Shown here: one piece after another, positions 20,708 to 33,746 of the stretch
Layout of the letters: every line of letters starts with the position of its first letter
Position numbering within the stretch: position 1 is the stretch's first letter
Source: Echeneis naucrates
Taxonomy: Eukaryota; Chordata; Actinopteri; Carangiformes; Echeneidae
Length of the DNA stretch: 64,000 nucleotides
Direction of reading: 5' to 3'
Assembly: GCF_900963305.1 (NCBI RefSeq)
Contig: NC_042531.1
Location: forward strand, 2,355,872-2,419,871
Program-made: the position numbers and the translations under genes
The notes under the pieces: generated by a model
What the model was told of the DNA's origin: nothing
Database searches by the model: none
Seen by the model: only the letters and a program-made list of their open reading frames with translations

Positions 20708-22216
20708 ATCCAGAGAGGCTGTGGTGCTCCAGTAGATTTCTGGCCAGCATCTCCATCATAAAGCTGAATAAGACACTCCCTCCCTCTTTTCCTGTAACCA
20801 AACAACTGTCTTTTTGTTCTGTGATGCAATGATCGGAGCCTGGCACCTTCATTTGGATTGGATACTTCTATTCAGCACGTCCCTCCACCTAGAAGATTGT
20901 ACACACAATCTACATTCATATTTAATATCTCTCCAATCATCTTTGGATTGACACCTTCCCCCACAGAGTGGATGCTCCCGAGTCCACGCCTGTTGACTTG
21001 TTTATAATTTTTATGAGTAAATAATACCACGATTTGTTGCTGAATTTTTCTTGTGTATATGCTACAGTTTAACTGGTGGATCGATCAGTGATAATTATGT
21101 AGAGTGTTTACTGAATGGATCCTTGACCTTCCTAATAAATCATGCCCTTACTTGGAACTAACCCAGGACATAAACTAATTCCCAACCCAGTTTCCCAAAG
21201 GACGGCCAGGATGAGTGTTTGTCATGTGAGTGTTTGTTCTTAAAATGGTAAACTTGTGTTCAACAGTTCGTGAATTCTGAAACATACGGACACTATCCGG
21301 TGGGTGTTTCCGAGGAGCAGAAATATCCGCCCGTTTCCAAATGAACGGTAAGCTATAGTAACTTTATACGTCAAAAATAATGTCATCAGTTCGTCAGCCG
21401 AGCACGCTAACCAGCTAGCTAACCAGTTAGCTAGCAGTCCATTCGAAGGGACTAACTAGTGTAAGTGATCCGGCAGTGAGGTTTACTTAAAGTAGGCTAC
21501 TCTCGCACAGATATGCTAGCTGGCATCCATTTACACAAAGATTGACAAAGAATGGCCGAACAAATGCATTCTCAGTTTATTTAGTTATATAATAAATAAC
21601 ACACCAGTAACCTACACATTGGCTTGTTCCATTTCGCTTTCCGTACACTCAGCTGTGTTCTATTTGCGTTTCTTCTTTAAGTACGCACGGTAACTTAGCA
21701 ACTACGCACGACTCAGCAGTAAATCAGCGTAAAGGGGGAACCGGAACCTGGGGAAACCAAATCGGTCTACACACGGCTAAAGTGCATAGCTCCGTGAGTT
21801 AGCCGATTAGCACTAAAATGTTGTCCTGAAAGACTTCAGTTGGTATAATGTGATCGGAAATTTGCGGCGGATCTGGATATAATGGGGGGACGTGAATTCA
21901 ATATTCTGAAGTTGATTGTAATTAGCTGTTAAATTGTCATTTTCTGGCAGCGTAATGAAGCGCAGTAAACGAGCTAAGCTAAGCGCTAGCTGCTGCCGTT
22001 GTTTGGGGTGTGCTGTTGAATAATGCATATTCCATTTTGTTCCGTTGGTACAGGTAGATGGAAATGTATAACTGGGGGGGAATAATTAATTTCTTTGGTA
22101 ATAGGTAATGATGTTGTCGTTCGTACACGATTCGTTCACTTTGAACTAATCTTTCGTATTGACTCCGGATTAACGAGCCATCTCAGTGAATGACTCGTTT
22201 TTGTTTTTTCTAGTCT

Positions 22217-22226
22217 GCGCATGCGC
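22217..22226. promoter_or_regulatory. NRF1-like palindromic site, copy 2
   Basis: GCGCATGCGC in the same context as at 407-416. Confidence 0.5.
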
Positions 22227-22383
22227 TCCGCCAGCTCAGATTCGTTCGCGAACGGGTCTTTCTGCCACATGTTCTCCGTGTAGGAATGAGGAATTCGTCA
22301 TTTTTCACGTCATGCTGCTGTTACTGGTGAGGAGAGCTCTGAGACATTAGCACGAAGGTTGTTGTTAGCTGTGTAGCTATGGG

Positions 22384-22446
22384 ATGGATGTTTATTTTGC
22401 CTTTATGCTGGAACAAATTCATACACGATGGGTCTTCACTGACCAG
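22384..22446 (+). other. candidate orphan first coding exon, copy 2
   Basis: The 21-codon frame is kept with one change (Met9 to Leu), ending at CAG|GTAGCT. One base of the intronic GGC after the donor is missing, so the donor hexamer differs from copy 1. Confidence 0.25.
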
Positions 22447-23070
22447 GTAGCTAATGTGAATAACCATCAAAGAATGGGGAATTTTTCTTATGGAAGGCGG
22501 AGCGCTGTGCTACCTGCAAATGAAGTAATGAGTAATTCCACCTTCACCAGGCTATGGCCCAAAAGGGGGTTCAATAGTTTAACAAAAGGAAACTTCTGTA
22601 GTTCATTTTACTGAATGAAGTCTTCGGAGGACCAAAAACTGGTAAAATGAAATGCTTCAGAGGATACATTTTTTTTAAATCTGATGTAATTTCACTCAAT
22701 GGCGCTCTTCTTTTAAAATTTATTTTAATCGTACATTGGTTGGAAACAGTGTTCATGTTTTAACCTTGGGTAGGAAAATACTCTGGCTGGTGGGACACTT
22801 TCTCCAAATCAAACAAAAACAAACTCTAAATCTGAAACCCCGGCAACGAAAAGAATTAGTGTGCAGGTGTAGGGTAGGATAATTGGATTAATAATTGATT
22901 CCTAAAGGGCCCATTAGCGCTCAGAATATCCACCACATGACATTAGCTCTGAATGACAACCATTAAACCATTAAAAAAAAAAACACATGGTAAGGTGGTT
23001 TAGTTTGTGAGGTTGGGAGAGGAAGGAAGGGTTGTGCAGCTGCCTTAAAAAAACTTTTCCACTTAAGTGT

Positions 23071-23095
23071 GTCACCAGGTGTCAGCTTGCGTGCT
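23071..23095 (+). mobile_element. L2 5' end, cut by assembly gap
   Basis: Twenty-five bases identical to the L2 start, preceded by the same AAGTGT target site. This block therefore also carries the L2 insertion; the remainder is lost in the gap. Confidence 0.9.
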
Positions 23096-23108
23096 NNNNN
23101 NNNNNNNN
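23096..23108. other. assembly gap (13 N)
   Basis: The left side is inside the L2 5' end and the right side resumes inside the A-B intergenic block. By comparison with 1,274-6,716, about 5.4 kb is missing, including the L2 body and one whole TAAR-A gene. The gap size of 13 is therefore arbitrary. Confidence 0.97.
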
Positions 23109-23784
23109 CACACAGTTCAGAAGTTATTGATCTCAGTTCAGTGTTTTGTCTGTAATTGTTGTCACGGCACTCAGACTAATTATAATGTACCAATCAGAGT
23201 AGAATAGAGACTATTAGGACAATTACATCAATAAAACTTTGTAGTCCTGTAATGTGGAAAATTGTGATTTGCTAATGAAAGCAACTACACATTCAATGAA
23301 AAGGCATAGGTTTTATATGCAATATAAAGTGTGTAACGTTAAGTGTTCCACAATATACTTGGATTTATTTTATATTATATTATGTTATTGTAGACATTCT
23401 GATGTTTATCAGTGTGGCTGTGAAAGAAGGGAGCAGGAAGTCTGGGGGGGTAGAGGGAGAGGACTGGCAGCAAAGGGGGCAATGCAATTTTTTACTTTTC
23501 CTTAAGCTTAGTTATTCAGAAAACATGGATGAGCAATCACAATATTGACATACATGGCTGATTTAGCAACAACAAAAACAATCATTCAGTTCAGTTAAAG
23601 GTTTTAAATTCAGCCACTTACAGATAGCAATATCATTTTGACAAAAAGGACAGCAACATCATGCTGGAGGCACTGACATCTTTATGTCCCAGGCAAGAAA
23701 ATCAGATAACCTATGAGCAAGTCATTTTCATATTTTATCCTGGCATGAAGTAACAGCAAGGAAATCCTTATTTGAACTCTTTTC
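23109..23784. repeat. convergent 3' intergenic block, copy 4 (left part lost in gap)
   Basis: The right half of the block described at 6,134-7,395, with several one-base indels. No gene seen. Confidence 0.8.
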
Positions 23785-24982
23785 CTACAGTATGTTAGCA
23801 TCAGAGGAATAAGGCTGCAGTATCTGAAGGTGTGACAATCTGACGAATACACTTTCTAAACCAAGGATAGAAAAAAGCAATAGATCAGTGGATTTAGACA
23901 GGAGTTACTATAAAGCTAGCCAGATCCCAAAAACTGAAAATTCCACATTACTTGACACAGTCCCTGGCCTGCGATTGAGGGATAAAAATAAGGACAGAAA
24001 CATATTAGAAACACAACTACAACAACACCAAGAGTCCTGGCTACTTTCTCTCAGACTTATTAGCGCTCACATGAACTGAATTCTGGACTTTCACTGCTGC
24101 AGTATGAGACCTCAGAGCTCGAGCCTGTGACACAGCCACCACAAATACTTTCATATACAGAGTTATGATAACGGAAATGGGACCTATAAAAGTCAACACG
24201 CCATCTAAAGCTCCTGTTAGAAGTTAATAACAGCTACACACTGTCCATAGCAGGAATTATACCTATCTGGGTGTTTCAGGAAGAGCATTCAGTATCACAC
24301 CGTTATACAAGACAGAACAGGCCCAACACAGACCAACACTGACTTTAACTCTGTTTAGAGTGACTTTAGTGGAGTAATGCAAAGGGTCACAAATGGCCAC
24401 GTAACGGTCAACCGATATGAGCACCATGTTTCCTACTGAGGCAGATGGAAGGACAAAAGAGACATAATAAAACAGTCTGCATGTCAAGCTCCCCAAAACC
24501 CAGCAGCCTTCTTTAAGGAGGATTTGAACTGGCATCAGCAGGAGTCCGACAAGGAAGTCTGAGACAGCCAGAGAGAGGAGGAGGAGTTGGTGGAGGTGTG
24601 TAGCTGCCTGGAGAAAGAAAACCATACTGAGCCCATTAGTCTCTGCAGCAGATGGAACACCATGATTCTTTAAACAGTGTTCACATGCAGCAGCAGTTTT
24701 AAATACAGCTGTCTAAAAATAGTCACAATTACATTTCCTTACATAGAAATCATTCAAACTTTTCATCTGAATAAAAATAAAAATAATTTTGTGTTAATGT
24801 TTTGAAGTTTATGCCTGAAGTGGTAGATAGATGATGAGCAGCAGGTTGAGACAGACAGTCAGTACGGTGATGGAGGACAGCAGAATGTAAAGGAAAACGT
24901 TTGTGGCGTAATGCTGTAACTTCTTCCTGCATGAAGTGTTCATCTGTGGAAAGCAGAGTTCAGCTTCCTCCAGGGTCTCCAT
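23785..24982 (-). pseudogene. TAAR type B, copy B4 (many one-base indels)
   Basis: Exon 1 24,815-24,982; exon 2 23,785-24,607. Indels are spread through both exons (for example GGAGGAGTTGG for GGAGGAGGTTGG and AAAGCTAGCC for AAAGTAGCC), giving the most disrupted B copy. TM7 7.42-7.44 would read Leu-Tyr-Ser. Lies beside the gap in the poorest part of the window, so sequence error is a serious alternative to decay. Confidence 0.82.
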
Positions 24983-25180
24983 ATCCAGAGAGGCTGTGGT
25001 GCTCCAGTAGATTTCTGGCCAGCATCTCCATCAAAACGCTGAATAAGACACTCCTCCCTCTTTTCCTGTAACCAAACAACTGTCTTTTTGTTCTGTGATG
25101 CAATGATCGGAGCCTGGACCTTCATTTGGATTGGATACTTCTATTCAGCACGTCCCTCCACCTAGAAGATGTACACACAA

Positions 25181-25217
25181 ATATTAAATATGAATATTAA
25201 ATATTCATATTTAATAT
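25181..25217. repeat. 37-bp AT-rich inverted repeat upstream of B4
   Basis: The same palindrome as at 8,791-8,826 with one central A. Here it is followed by ordinary B upstream sequence, not by the TAAR-A fragment. Confidence 0.85.
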
Positions 25218-25257
25218 CTCTCCAATCATCTTTGGATTTGACACCTTCCACCACAGA

Positions 25258-26061
25258 ATGACCTGCAACAGCACAAAGACAGAGCATGTTTAACTAATAT
25301 ATTTCAATACAGAATAAGTTGATGTTGTTAATGTAAAATCCAACCCAACATTGAACCTTTAATTTAAGATGAATAACTATGCCAAATAATTAAGGACCTG
25401 TGGTGACAGCTGTGATAAAAGCTGTTTCACACAATTCCATCAATGAAACAAGGACGGCACGCCTTAACGTTTGTTAAAAGTGACTACCTCAGTAATCTGT
25501 GCTGCTTAATTTACAGAAGAAAACTTATTTGAACATGTGTTGTCTGACAGGGCTAAAGCTTCCCATACAGGTCAACAGCAGGAGACGGTGAGAGTGGATG
25601 TACAATTGGAGAAGTTTTAGAAGTTGATGTGCCTGCTAAAGTCCACTAGGTGGCACCAAAACTCACTGCAGTCAAAGATGGTACGGTCCTCTGGAAACTA
25701 AATACGATACAAGGATTTGTTGTGGTTCGACAGAGATGGGATTTAGTGAGCTCACCTGACAGTGGTGAAGTCCATAAATAAATGGTAGATATATATAAAA
25801 TACCTAAGCAGCTGTGCCTCGGCATTTTCAGATTGGTTCATCTGAAATGTTATTTGCCAGTGAAGATGTTGTGTCATTAAGTTTGGCCAAAAGATATAGA
25901 AGTAGTGATTACACATTGTCATTAGGCAGTTTTTTTATATACTGGGTTTAAATGTTACTTAAAAAAAATAATAAAAAAAAAAATCACCTACATAGACTCT
26001 GCATATATTATAAATACCAAGAACAATTTACTTAAATTGGCCTGCATCACGTTAATCTCCA
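25258..26061. repeat. spacer block, copy 2 (short form)
   Basis: Same as 53,700-54,498, lacking the about 190 bp present in copy 1. Contains a CTCF-like motif and no recognisable gene. Confidence 0.8.
25643..25656 (+). promoter_or_regulatory. CTCF-like motif, copy 2
   Basis: CCACTAGGTGGCAC, identical to the site at 14,922 and in the same orientation. Confidence 0.55.
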
Positions 26062-26356
26062 GGTCATCATCTCCATCTCCCACTTCGGCAGTGATACACT
26101 TCTCTGAATCCCCTAAAAGATCTTTACTTTTCACTTGCTGTTCTGCAACAACACATTTAGGTAAATGTAACTGGTTGCAGCTGAGAATAATTTAGTCGGG
26201 GCGTCATCTTCACTATATTGAGATTTGGCTGGTGTATTCAACTCCTGTCTAAACCCTGTGATCTATGTCTTTTTCCTACCCTGGTTCAGAAAATCTATTA
26301 AAACATTATTACATGTCAGATACTGCAGCCTGGCTCAGTCAGACCAGTTAATGTAG
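26062..26356 (+). pseudogene. TAAR-A fragment 3 (end of TM1, bit of intron, TM7)
   Basis: Same internally deleted fragment as 15,348-15,647, with additional one-base indels. It shares the GGTTGCAGCTGAG join, so the deletion happened once and was then duplicated. Confidence 0.88.
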
Positions 26357-26428
26357 AAAGAGAATGATTTGAGTGAAACCTTTTTCTGTGAATAGAAAAT
26401 TATATATTTTTTACATTATCAATGCACT

Positions 26429-29004
26429 TTAGAAAAAAAAAAAAAAAAAAAAAACACAAGAAACTTGTGCGACAACAAATGGACCAGACTCAGTGATCAC
26501 CTTCCTAACAACAAACTTTCACCCTGCTCTATGTGCCCTACAGATAATATCCAACTAGGCCAGTGAGCGGTGGTAGCTTCATGTCTTTGGGGTCTCAGGT
26601 GGGAACCTCCTTTCACCGGTGTTTTCGTCTAGTTAGTCCCACACACCTCCAGGAAGGCTAAACCGTGAACACTGGCATCCCAGAGTCACCCCCTAATGCC
26701 AGCCATCACCGTTCCTCACACAAGAGACAGCTATCTCAAACAGCCACGACTGTCAACTACTGTGACCTCTCACCAACTGCACCAGTGAAAGGGGGGTGGG
26801 GATACAGACCCTGGTTCGGGTAAGGGGCATGAAAGTATAGAGGGTGCAGGAGGTGGAGGCAGTACAAGCTACACTAGCAGATTCAGCAACTAAACTCACC
26901 TGAACAATCCTATATTCAAACAAAACCCACAGGCCAACTCACCTGGACTAACCGCATGGGTCTCAAAGAGGCTCAAACAGGCCACACCCTCCACTTAAAT
27001 ACACTTCCTCTTCCTGGATTTCTTCCTCTGCTTCTTCCTAGAGTCTGTCTATCTTAAGAGCTCCCCCTGCTGGGCCCCCAGCTACTATTACTTCTAACCA
27101 AATCCACTGACTGGATCTTACTGCTCATCTGACATTTCCTTCACTGTTTCCTCACCCTCTGTCCCCTTCCTCCTAACTCCTGCAACAAGCGACAGCAGAT
27201 CTGGCTACAAACCGTCTACATCCTACTTCCACTGGACAAATCCGAACCTTCCTCCTCGCTGCTCAGCATCCTTACTTACATCTGCATACCTGAGCTTTTT
27301 CCTTTCCTTTGCTTCTTCAACTGAATCCTCCCACGGCACAGTCAGCTCTATGGGAATATACTTTCTTTCTACTCCTAGACCACACAATTATATCAGGCCT
27401 TAGCTTTGTACAGGCTATTTCCAGGGGAACAACAAGCTTTCCTCCTAAAATCCACCTGCATCTCCCAGTCACCAGCATCCTCTAAGCTGCCTTGCTTCCT
27501 TATTATCTTATTACTTCCCTCCTTCCTGACCAAACTGTACTGCAACTCTCTTTGTCTTAGACCCTCCTAGAATTGCCTGCCTCCGTATATCTTTAAACCT
27601 GCAGCTAAGCTTTTTAAAACCTGGTTATGTCGCCACGGTATATCGGCCTTGTGAGAGACCTAACATTAGAACCGGACGAGATGTGATTTAGAGTTGCCGT
27701 ACCTGAACACAACGGACATAGTGGGTCTCCATTACCCAGAGTTTTCGGTTCTAGGAGTTGGCAATACATCATATGTTGCCCCTATCAAAAATCTAATCCT
27801 ACTTTCCTCCATACTCCACAGCTCTTTCCAACTAAGCTTTTTCTTCTCTACACCTTCCCAGTTCACCACTGTCCTGCTTAGCCTGAGCCACTGCCCTCGC
27901 ACTCCTTAATATTTCCTCCTTTCTACGAACCTGCTCCACAACTAGCTTCCTCATCTCTTTGGGACCTGCTCTACTCCACACCGGTTTGCCTGAGCCAAGC
28001 CCCAAGCCTCCCCGGCCTATCTGTACATTACCCACAATCTCTGTATGCCTAAGAGCTGCTTCTGCTTCCTGCACTGCCATCCTTGGATTCCATTTTCTCC
28101 CCTTGGTTGGGTTTGGAACTACCTTACTAATACCACATCTTTACTCCCAGATAACAAGAGCTCTGTCCTAACCTTAGTACATTTAAACTCCTCAACTAGA
28201 CTAGATACTGGTAGCTGAAGTACGCCCTTTCCCATACAGTGACACAGTGCTTAAACATCTCGGAACACCGAGCCACTTCCTAATGTAAAAGCTTCGTAGT
28301 CTTTCCATTTTCTCTGCAGCCAATATTGGAATCTCATATACCGACAGTGGCCACATCAATCTGGGAAATAATCCAAACTGCAAACACCACAGCTTCAACT
28401 TTCCTGGAAGTCCCGATTTATCTATTCTATCCAGTCCCTCAGCAGGCATCCTTTCCTAAACTGCACTACCTGTTCTCCATCATGCAAATCTGCCTTGTAC
28501 CACCTACCGAGGCTCTTTACGGTTTTTCCCTAATTATTGGAATTTCCTCTTCATCGATTACAAACTTTCGATCACTTAATCTTCCTCTACTCATTGAGAT
28601 ACTTCTAGACTTACTAGGCTTGATTCTCATACTAGCCCACATTAAGTTTTTATTAAGTATCTCAAGTATTCTTTTCATACATGGCACCGTTGTAGTTATC
28701 GACGTCATGTCGTCCATGTATGTCCTAATTGGGTGTAAGGCCGCAGCTCATCCTGCCGCCTCTCTCCACCTACAACCCACCTATAAGCTCTAATATTTAC
28801 CTCCATTGCCATTGTGAATGCTAATGGAGAAATCGTACACCCTGCCATTTATACATATTCTAGCCTCTGCCACCTGTTGTAAAGCCTGCTGTACTTAAAC
28901 ACAGTCTGATATCCTGGAAATATCTTCTACTAAGTGACAACTTCTCCAGGCACTCTAAAATAATCAAATGCCTCCCAGACAAGGCTATGTAAATTCATGT
29001 CTGT
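26429..29004 (-). mobile_element. R2-superfamily-like non-LTR element, 5'-truncated, copy 3
   Basis: Same boundaries and content as the other copies: partial RT, shared stop, endonuclease. Heavily broken by one-base indels, so only short frames remain. Its neighbourhood is equally indel-rich. Most similar to copy 4 in substitutions (for example the ACCGAAAACTCTGG-type sequence after the shared stop). Confidence 0.8.
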
Positions 29005-30214
29005 AAAAGTTGTCTGTTCCCACATTTTTGTTGATTTGGATATAAACCTTCATATAAATTGATCTTGTGAATTTAATTTCAATATTTTGACAAAAATGTG
29101 ACAGAATTGCTTGCAAAACCTGCTTTCCTTTTTCCAAAAAAGAAAAATGTTTCACCAATTTTATCTGCTCTAGATAAAAGAATAATTGGCCAAATATTAA
29201 TCAATGTCGTCATTAGTTCAGAGTACTGAGTCACTCTCTATCTTGAGTTTGGATGATTCTTTATTATTTCACATTCCCTCCTAAATACAGAACAGTTACA
29301 GTTACAGAAGCCATGTAATTCATTACTCAATAAAAATCAAAAGTCAGCGTCCTATAATGTTCTATTGTTTTGAGGTAAATCAAATTGGGCAATATTATAC
29401 TAATATGTTTGTTTGTTTTGTTTTTTTTATTACTTGTATAACATGCATTGTGTGATCATGCCCCAGATGATGTGTGCATATCCCCTGTACACAGTCCAAG
29501 GAAAGAGTGGCCTCAGTGTTCATATCTATAAAACACGACACACACAGTCAGAAGTTATTGATCTCAGTTCAGTGTTTTGTCTGTAATTGTTTTCACGGCA
29601 CTCAGACTAATTATAATGTACCAATCAGAGTAGAATAGAGACTAGTAGGACAATTACATCAATAAAACTTTGTAGTTCCTTAATGTGGAAAATTGTGATT
29701 TGCTAATGAAAGCAACTACACCATTCAATGAAAAGGCATAGGTTTTATATGCAATAAAGTGTGTAACGTTAAGTGTTCCACAATTATACTTGGATTTATT
29801 TATCTATATTTATGTTATTGTAGACATTCTGATGTTTATCAGTGTGGCTGTGAAAGAAGGGAGCAGGAAGTCTGGGGGGGTAGAGGGAGAGGACTGGCAG
29901 CAAAGGGGGCAATGCAATTTTTTACTTTTCCTTAAGCTTAGTTTATTCAGAAAACATGGATGAGCAATCACAATATTGACATACATGGCTGATTTAGCAA
30001 CAACAAAAACAATCATTCAGTTCAGTTAAAGGTTTTAAATTCAGCCACTTACAGATGAGCAATATCATTTTGACAAAAAGGAAAGCAACATCATGCTGGA
30101 GGCACTGACTCTTTATGTCCCAGGCAAGAAAATCAGATACCTCATGAGCAAGTCATTTTCATATTTTATCCTGGCATGAAGTAACAGCAAGAAATCCTTA
30201 TTTGAACTCTTTTC
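29005..30214. repeat. convergent 3' intergenic block, copy 5
   Basis: Same block as 6,134-7,395, starting at the RT junction. No gene seen. Confidence 0.8.
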
Positions 30215-31414
30215 CTACAGTATGTTAGCATCAGAGGAATAAGGCTGCAGTATCTGAAGTGTGACAATCTGACGAATACACTTTCTAAACCAAGGATAGA
30301 AAAAAGCATAGATCAGTGGATTTAGACAGGAGTTACTACAAACTAGCCAGATCCCAAAAAATTGAAAATTCCACATTACTTGACACGTCCTGGCCTGCGA
30401 TTGAGGGATAAAAATAAGGACAGAAACATATTAGAAACACAACTACAACAACACCAAGAGTCCTGGCTGCTTTTCTCTCAGACTTATTAGCGCTCACATG
30501 AACTGAATTCTGGACTTTCACTGCTGCAGTATGAGACCTCAGAGCTCGAGCCTGTGACACAGCCACCACAAATACTTTCATATACAGAGTTATGATAACG
30601 GAAATGGGACCTATAAAAGTCAACACGCCATCTACAGCTCCTGTTAAGAAGTTAATAACAGCTACACACTCTCCATAGCAGGAATTATACCTATCTGGGT
30701 GTTTCAGGAAGACATTCAGTATCACACCGTTATACAAGACAAGAACAGGCCCAACACAGACCAACACTGACTTTAACTCTGTTTAGAGTGACTTTAGTGG
30801 AGTAATGCAAAGGGTCACAAATGGCCACGTAACGGTCAACCGATATGAGCACCATGTTTCCTACTGAGGCAGATGGAAGGACAAAAGAGATATAATAAAA
30901 CAGTCTGCATGTCAAGCTCCCCAAAACCCAGCAGCCTTCTTTAAGGAGGATTTGAACTGGCATCAGCAGGAGTCCGACAAGGAAGTCTGAGACAGCCAGA
31001 GAGAGGAGGAGGAGGTTGGTGGAGGTGTGTAGCTGCCTGGAGAAAGAAAACCATACTGAGCCCATTAGTCTCTGCAGCAGATGGAACACCATGATTCTTT
31101 AAACAGTGTTCACATGCAGCAGCAGTTTTAAATACAGCTGTCTAAAAATAGTCACAATTACATTTCCTTACATAGAAATCATTCAAACTTTTTCATCTGA
31201 ATAAAATAAAAATAATTTTGTGTTAATGTTTTGAAGTTTATGCCTGAAGTGGGAGATAGAGGATGATGACCAGCAGGTTGAGACAGACAGTCAGTACGGT
31301 GATGGAGGACAGCAGAATGTAAAGGAAAACGTTTGTGGCGTAATGCTGTAACTTCTTCCTGCATGAAGTGTTCATCTGTGGAAAGCAGAGTTCAGCTTCC
31401 TCCAGGGTCTCCAT
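30215..31414 (-). pseudogene. TAAR type B, copy B5 (frameshifted)
   Basis: Exon 1 31,244-31,414 (171 nt) and exon 2 30,215-31,036 (822 nt). One-base insertions lie in exon 1 (GATAGAGGATG for GATAGAGATG), in TM4 (AGACAAGAACAGG for AGACAGAACAGG) and before TM7. TM7 7.42-7.44 would be Val-Cys-Ser, as in B7. Otherwise nearly identical to B7, which is open. Confidence 0.83.
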
Positions 31415-31671
31415 ATCCAGAGAGGCTGTGGTGCTCCAGTAGATTTCTGGCCAGCATCTCCATCAAAACGCTGAATAAGACACTCCTCCCTCTTTTCCTG
31501 TAACCAAACAACTGTCTTTGTTCTGTGATGCAATGATCGGAGCCTGGACCTTCATTGGATTGGATACTTCTATTCAGCACGTCCCCCACCTAGAAGATTG
31601 TACACACAAATATACATTCATATTTAATATCTCTCCAATCATCTTTGGATTTTGACACCTTCCACCACAGA

Positions 31672-33740
31672 GTTGATGCTCCGAGTCCACGCCTGTTGAC
31701 TTGTTTATAATTTTTATGAGTAAATAAATACCACGATTTGTTGCTGAATTTTTCTTGTGTATATGCTACAGTTTAACTGGTTGATCGATCAGTGATAATT
31801 ATGTAGAGTGTTTACTGAATGGATCCTTGACTTTCCTATAAATCATGCCCTTACTTGGAACTAACCCAGGACATAAACTAATTCCCAACCCAGTTTCCCA
31901 AAGGACGGCCAGGATGAGTGTTTGTTCTTAAAATGGTAAACTTGTGTTCAACAGTTCGTGAATTCTGAAACATACGGACACTATCCGGTGGGTGTTTCCG
32001 AGGAGCAGAAATATCCGCCCGTTTCCAAATGAACGGTAAGCTATAGTAACTTTATACGTCAAAAATAATGTCATCATCCGTCAGCCGAGCACGCTAACCA
32101 GCTAGCTAACCAGTTAGCTAGCAGTCCATTTCGAAGGGACTAACTAGTGTAAGTGATCCGGCAGTGAGGTTTACTTAACGTAGGCTACTCTCGCACAGAT
32201 ATCTAGCTGGCATCCATTTACACAAAGATTGACAAAGAATGGCCGAACAAATGCATTCTCAGTTTATTTAGTTATATAATAATAACACACCAGTAACCTA
32301 CACATTGGCTTGTTCCATTTCGCTTTCCGTACACTCAGCTGTGTTTCCTATTTGCGTTTCTTCTTTAAGTACGCACGGTAACTTAGCAACTACGCACGAC
32401 TCAGCAGTAAAATCAGCGTAAAGGGGAACCGGAACCTGGGGGAACCAAATCGGTGACACACCGGCTAAAGTGCATTAGCTCCGTGAGTTAGCCGATTAGC
32501 ACTAAAATGTTTGTCCTGAAAGACTTCAGTTGAGTATAATGTGATCGGAATTTGCGGCAGGATCTGGATATAATGGGAGACGTGAATGTAATATTCTGAA
32601 GTTGATTTTAATTAGCTGTTAAATTGTCATTTTCTGGCAGCGTAATGAAGCGCGGTAAACGAGCTAAGCTAAGCGCTAGCTGCTGCCGTTGTTTGGGGGT
32701 GTGCTGTTGAATAATGCATATTTCCATTTTGTCAGTTTGGTACAGGTAGATGGAAATGTATAACTGGGGGGGAATAATTCATTTCTTTGGTAATAGGTAA
32801 TGATGTGTCGTTCGTAAACGATTCGTTCACTTTGAACTAATCTTTCGTATTGACTCCGGATTAACGAGCCATCTCAGTGAATGACTCGTTTTTTGTTTTT
32901 TTTCTGGTCTGCGCATGCGCTCCGCCAGCTCAGATTCGTTCGCGAAGGGTCTTTCTGCACATGTTCTCCGTGTAGGAATGAGGGATTCGTTCATTTTTCA
33001 CGTCATGCTGCTGTTACTGGTGAGGAGAGCTCTGAGACATTAGCACGGAGGTTGTTGTTAGCTGTGTAGCTATGGGGATGGATGTTTATTTTGCCTTTAT
33101 GATGGAACAAATTCATACACGATGGTCTTCACTGACCAGGTAGGCTAATGTGAATAACCATCAAAGAATGGGAATTTTTCTAATGGAAGGCGGAGCGCTG
33201 TGCTACCTGCAAATGAAGTAATGAGTAATTCCACCTTCACCAGGCTATGGCCAAAGGGGGTTCAATAGTTTAACAAAAGGAAACTTCTGTAGTTCATTTT
33301 ACTGAATGAAGTCTTCGGATGACCAAAAACTGGTAAATGAAACGCTTCAGAGGATACATTTTTTTTTTAAATCTGATGTAATTTCACTCAATGGCGCTCT
33401 TCTTTTAAAATTTATTTTAATCGTACATTGGTTGGAAAACAGTGTTCATGTTTTAACCTTGGGTAGGAAAATACTCTGGCGGTGGGACACTTCTCCAAAT
33501 CAAACAAAAACAAACTCTAAATCTGAACCCCGGCAACGAAAAGAATTAGTGTGCAGGTGTAGGGTAGGATTAATATGATTCCTAAAGGGCCCATTAGCGC
33601 TCAGAATATCCACACATGACATAGCTCTGAATGACAACCATTAAACCATTAAAAAAAAAACACAAGGTAAGGTGGTTTAGTTGTGAGGTTGGGAGAGGAA
33701 GGAAGGGTGTTGCAGCTGCCTTAAAAAACTTTTTCCACTT
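31672..33740. repeat. TAAR-A 5' flank block, copy 3
   Basis: Full flank leading to the second L2 and TAAR-A2. From 32,505 on it matches 1-1,242 almost base for base apart from a few one-base indels. X-box-like motif at 32,377-32,390. The orphan exon copy near 33,077 lacks one base and is out of frame. No gene seen. Confidence 0.85.
32911..32920. promoter_or_regulatory. NRF1-like palindromic site, copy 3
   Basis: GCGCATGCGC in the same context as at 407-416. Confidence 0.5.
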
Positions 33741-33746
33741 AAGTGT

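Larger units (their letters stand above)
20968..23064. repeat. TAAR-A 5' flank block, copy 2
   Basis: Full-length flank that begins where the B3 upstream sequence diverges from the spacer type (CCACAGAG against CCACAGAATG). It includes an AATGAACG|GTAAGC possible first-exon donor near 21,345, nested GCTAGC/GCTAAC motifs near 21,410, an X-box-like motif near 21,690, the NRF1-like palindrome and the orphan exon. Many one-base indels against copies 1, 3 and 4. Contains no gene I can name. Confidence 0.82.

Noticed and set aside
21400-21450. Nested GCTAGC/GCTAAC repeats as a specific regulatory palindrome
   Set aside because: Such short motifs are common in fish non-coding DNA and I cannot tie them to a factor.
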